A DNA stretch of 8,962 bases from Spirochaetota bacterium. Lineage in GTDB: Bacteria > Spirochaetota > JAHITG01. The DNA lies in the NCBI GenBank assembly GCA_018817865.1, contig JAHITG010000125.1, forward strand, positions 1 to 8,962, written 5' to 3'. The notes below the pieces were generated by a model. It was not told where the DNA came from. It made no database searches and worked only from the letters and a program-made list of their open reading frames with translations. The position numbers were made by a program, and so were the translations under genes. Within the stretch, counting starts at the first letter, position 1, and every line of letters starts with the position of its first letter. Of this stretch, positions 7,518-8,962 are shown one piece after another.

Positions 7518-7642
7518 GGGATGGTGGCTTTCGTTTCCTCATTCTCGCCTCCCCTCCAGGGAGGCTCCGAGGGGAAAATAGCTTTTACCATCCTTGGTAA
7601 AAGCTATTATTTTCCAACCCGGAAACAGAAAGCCACCATCCC
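7518..7642. repeat. Structured repeat element C (three-way junction)
   Basis: The outer stem pairs 7518-7532 with 7628-7642 (15 bp) plus GTTTCC (7533-7538) with GGAAAC (7621-7626). A7627 is bulged, one base from where B bulges. TCATT (7539-7543) is followed by hairpin 1 (7544-7571): CTC/GAG, GCCTCCC/GGGAGGC, loop CTCCA, unpaired TCC (7566-7568). Hairpin 2 (7573-7615) has GGAAAATA/TATTTTCC, a 3-nt TAT bulge (7605-7607), GCTTTTACC/GGTAAAAGC and loop ATCCTT (7590-7595). AACCC (7616-7620) replaces the AATCC of A and B. It has the same length as A (125 bp). Confidence 0.93.
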
Positions 7643-7659
7643 TTATACTGACTAAGTGG

Positions 7660-7707
7660 TGGGAAAAATTCGCTTCAGCAATCCATAAAACGAATACCCA
7701 ATATCCT
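7660..7707. repeat. Fragment of an A-type element (3' half only)
   Basis: These 48 bases match 7181-7228 of element A at 44 positions. They start at the last loop base of hairpin 2, run down its 3' side, through AATCC and along the right outer arm. The 5' half is absent, so it cannot fold like a full element. Two changes in the arm (7697-7700 region) are free to drift because no partner strand remains. Confidence 0.88.
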
Positions 7708-7771
7708 CTCTCTGCTAAGAGTGAATACTTAAATATTAGAAATATTAATTTATTATTATATATTTTAGAGT

Positions 7772-8815
7772 ATGAAGAGTATTTTGGAATTTAACAGGGA
7801 AGAGCTGAAGGCAGAGCTTGAAAAGATGGGACTGAAGCTGTTCAGGAGCCTTCAGATATTTGACTGGATCTATAAAAAATCAATTTTTGATTTTAAAGGA
7901 ATGAGGAATATCTCAAAAGAGGATCAGGATCATTTACTCCGGAAATTTACTGTTATTGATCTGACAGTAGCGAAAGAGGTCCGGACAGACGACGGAGAAA
8001 TTGCGAAGTACTTATTCAAAACAGGGGATGATCATTTTATAGAGACAGTATTGATAAAAAAGGATGGTGCTCTTAAAAATACACTTTGTGTATCATCCCA
8101 GATCGGATGTAGTTTGAATTGCCGATTTTGCGCTACAGCTAGGATAGGATTGATCAGAAATCTATCTGTTTCCGAGATCCTGTCTCAGGTGCTTTTAATA
8201 TCCCGGGAAATGTCAAAATCCTGTGAGCATATTTCCAATATAGTTTTTATGGGTATGGGTGAACCTTTTTTAAATTATGATCCTGTACTCAAAGCACTTA
8301 AGATCCTGAATGATAAAGAAGGATATGCCCTTGGTGCCAGGCACATGACAGTCTCTACAGCCGGGTTAATAGAGGGTATAAAAAGATTTATGGATGAAGA
8401 TCATCAGTTTCGCCTGGCTGTTTCATTAAACAGTCCTTTACAGCATATTAGGGAGAGTATTATGCCTCTGGCTAAAAGAGTAACATTAGAGACTCTTATA
8501 AGAGCCTTAAAGCAGTATCAAGCCAAAACCAAAAGGAGAATAACTTTTGAGTATATTATGCTGAATGAAGTTAATATGGACGAAGATCATGTTCTTGCCT
8601 TAAGCAGACTGCTGAAAGGATTTAAATATAATTTAAATATTATCAGGTATAATCCATCCAGGGATGATCATGGATGGATGCCGTCTGTAAGTGAAGTCAG
8701 TACATTTAAACAAAGATTAAAAAAAAATAATATCCATTATAATGAACGATTGAGCAAGGGGGATTCTATAGGGGCCGGTTGCGGTCAGCTGGGGATGGAA
8801 CGGAGTAAGTATTAA
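7772..8815 (+). CDS. rlmN: Dual-specificity 23S rRNA/tRNA adenine-C2 methyltransferase RlmN
   Basis: A radical-SAM enzyme that places a methyl group on C2 of A2503 in 23S rRNA and, in many bacteria, of A37 in some tRNAs, using a methyl-cysteine intermediate. At 347 residues it has the usual family length. Visible features are the 4Fe-4S cluster motif C113-x3-C117-x2-C120 (CSLNCRFC), the conserved C106 in CVSSQ (equivalent to E. coli C118), SAM-binding GMGEP (161-165), HMTVSTAGL (191-199) and the methyl-carrying C337 in GAGCGQL. The N-terminal helical domain (1-95) is the usual RNA-binding part. ATG 7772 is the natural start. The upstream ribosome site is weak (TTTTAGAGT) and the leader is very AT-rich. 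The gene stands alone, divergent from the kinase, with the repeat cluster between. All catalytic cysteines are intact; the closely related Cfr family is less likely given the overall RlmN motif spacing. Confidence 0.96.
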   Translation: MKSILEFNREELKAELEKMGLKLFRSLQIFDWIYKKSIFDFKGMRNISKEDQDHLLRKFTVIDLTVAKEVRTDDGEIAKYLFKTGDDHFIETVLIKKDGALKNTLCVSSQIGCSLNCRFCATARIGLIRNLSVSEILSQVLLISREMSKSCEHISNIVFMGMGEPFLNYDPVLKALKILNDKEGYALGARHMTVSTAGLIEGIKRFMDEDHQFRLAVSLNSPLQHIRESIMPLAKRVTLETLIRALKQYQAKTKRRITFEYIMLNEVNMDEDHVLALSRLLKGFKYNLNIIRYNPSRDDHGWMPSVSEVSTFKQRLKKNNIHYNERLSKGDSIGAGCGQLGMERSKY

Positions 8816-8858
8816 ATTTTTCTTGATATTATAATTTTTTTCAGTACTTTAATTAGTT

Positions 8859-8962
8859 ATGCAAATAACATTTCCCTTATACAGTATTTTACCCATAATT
8901 TTCAGTATTATTAATTTTATCATTGGCTTGATCTTTATCTATTTTTATTTCATTAAGACGCA
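8859..8962 (+). CDS. Start of a membrane protein, truncated by window edge
   Basis: An ATG at 8859 opens a frame of 34 codons that runs off the right edge. The peptide has a short start (MQITF), then a long hydrophobic run (YSILPIIFSIINFIIGLIF) and ends IKT, which looks like a first transmembrane helix. The style resembles the first helix of 7TM-type sensor kinases or diguanylate cyclases in some bacteria, but this rests on too little sequence to name a family. It lies 43 bp after rlmN on the same strand with no terminator between, so co-transcription is possible. AT-rich DNA gives hydrophobic codons by chance, so confidence is limited. Confidence 0.5.
   Translation, partial: MQITFPLYSILPIIFSIINFIIGLIFIYFYFIKT

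Noticed and set aside
7103..7642. Integron attC sites (folded recombination sites with variable stems)
   Set aside because: attC sites fold as one long hairpin with RYYYAAC/GTTRRRY ends. These elements have a three-way junction, lack those end motifs, and have no gene cassettes between copies.
7103..7642. CRISPR array
   Set aside because: There are no identical direct repeats of 25-40 bp at regular spacing; similarity between elements is in fold and short junction words.
7594..7794. Short plus-strand reading frame across element C and into rlmN
   Set aside because: It consists of repeat stems and AT-rich leader, overlaps the rlmN start in another frame, and encodes nothing recognisable.
8816..8858. 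Rho-independent terminator after rlmN
   Set aside because: T runs are present but no stable GC-containing stem precedes them.

Overview
The window is a low-GC bacterial chromosome segment (AT-rich genes, many A/T runs) holding three complete protein genes with recognisable domains, one complete gene of unknown function, two genes cut by the window edges, and an unusual structured-repeat cluster of about 620 bp. The lineage cannot be fixed from the sequence. The large PAS-rich hybrid kinase and the secreted protein combining a propeller, Fn3-like repeats and LysM would suit a spirochaete or one of the uncultured anaerobic phyla, but that is only an impression.

Layout. The left plus-strand block is the 3' part of pdxA (pyridoxal phosphate synthesis, 2-439) followed by an unrecognised 340-residue protein with a possible degenerate receiver-like fold (489-1511). 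It ends in a hairpin/T-tract terminator that overlaps the stop codons of two convergent genes. A minus-strand pair fills the middle. A soluble MEDS-PAS-PAS-GAF-PAS hybrid sensor histidine kinase (3661-7128) is followed after only 6 bp by a secreted protein with a propeller-like region, two Fn3-like repeats and LysM-like repeats (1525-3654). The pair probably forms one transcription unit, linking sensing to an envelope protein. On the right, plus strand, is rlmN (rRNA/tRNA adenine C2-methyltransferase, 7772-8815), then the first 34 codons of a membrane protein that runs off the window.

The main discovery candidate lies between the divergent kinase and rlmN genes (7090-7707). Three consecutive elements (A 7103-7227, B 7297-7494, C 7518-7642) can each fold into the same three-way junction: a long outer stem and two hairpins. 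The stem sequences differ between elements, yet base pairing is kept in all of them. The junction segments (TCATT-CTC, TCC-GAG-GG, AATCC/AACCC) are conserved, and all six apical loops contain TCC, which is GGA on the other strand. Two fragments of 3' halves are also present, arranged reciprocally: a C-type fragment follows A and an A-type fragment follows C. Short conserved flanks mark the element ends. The pattern points to a family of structured repeats under selection for folding, either mobile single-strand-folding elements or an RNA. GGA-in-loop arrays resemble CsrA/RsmA-binding RNAs when read on the minus strand. The annotated kinase start codon lies inside element A, with AGGAGG in the loop of one of its hairpins.
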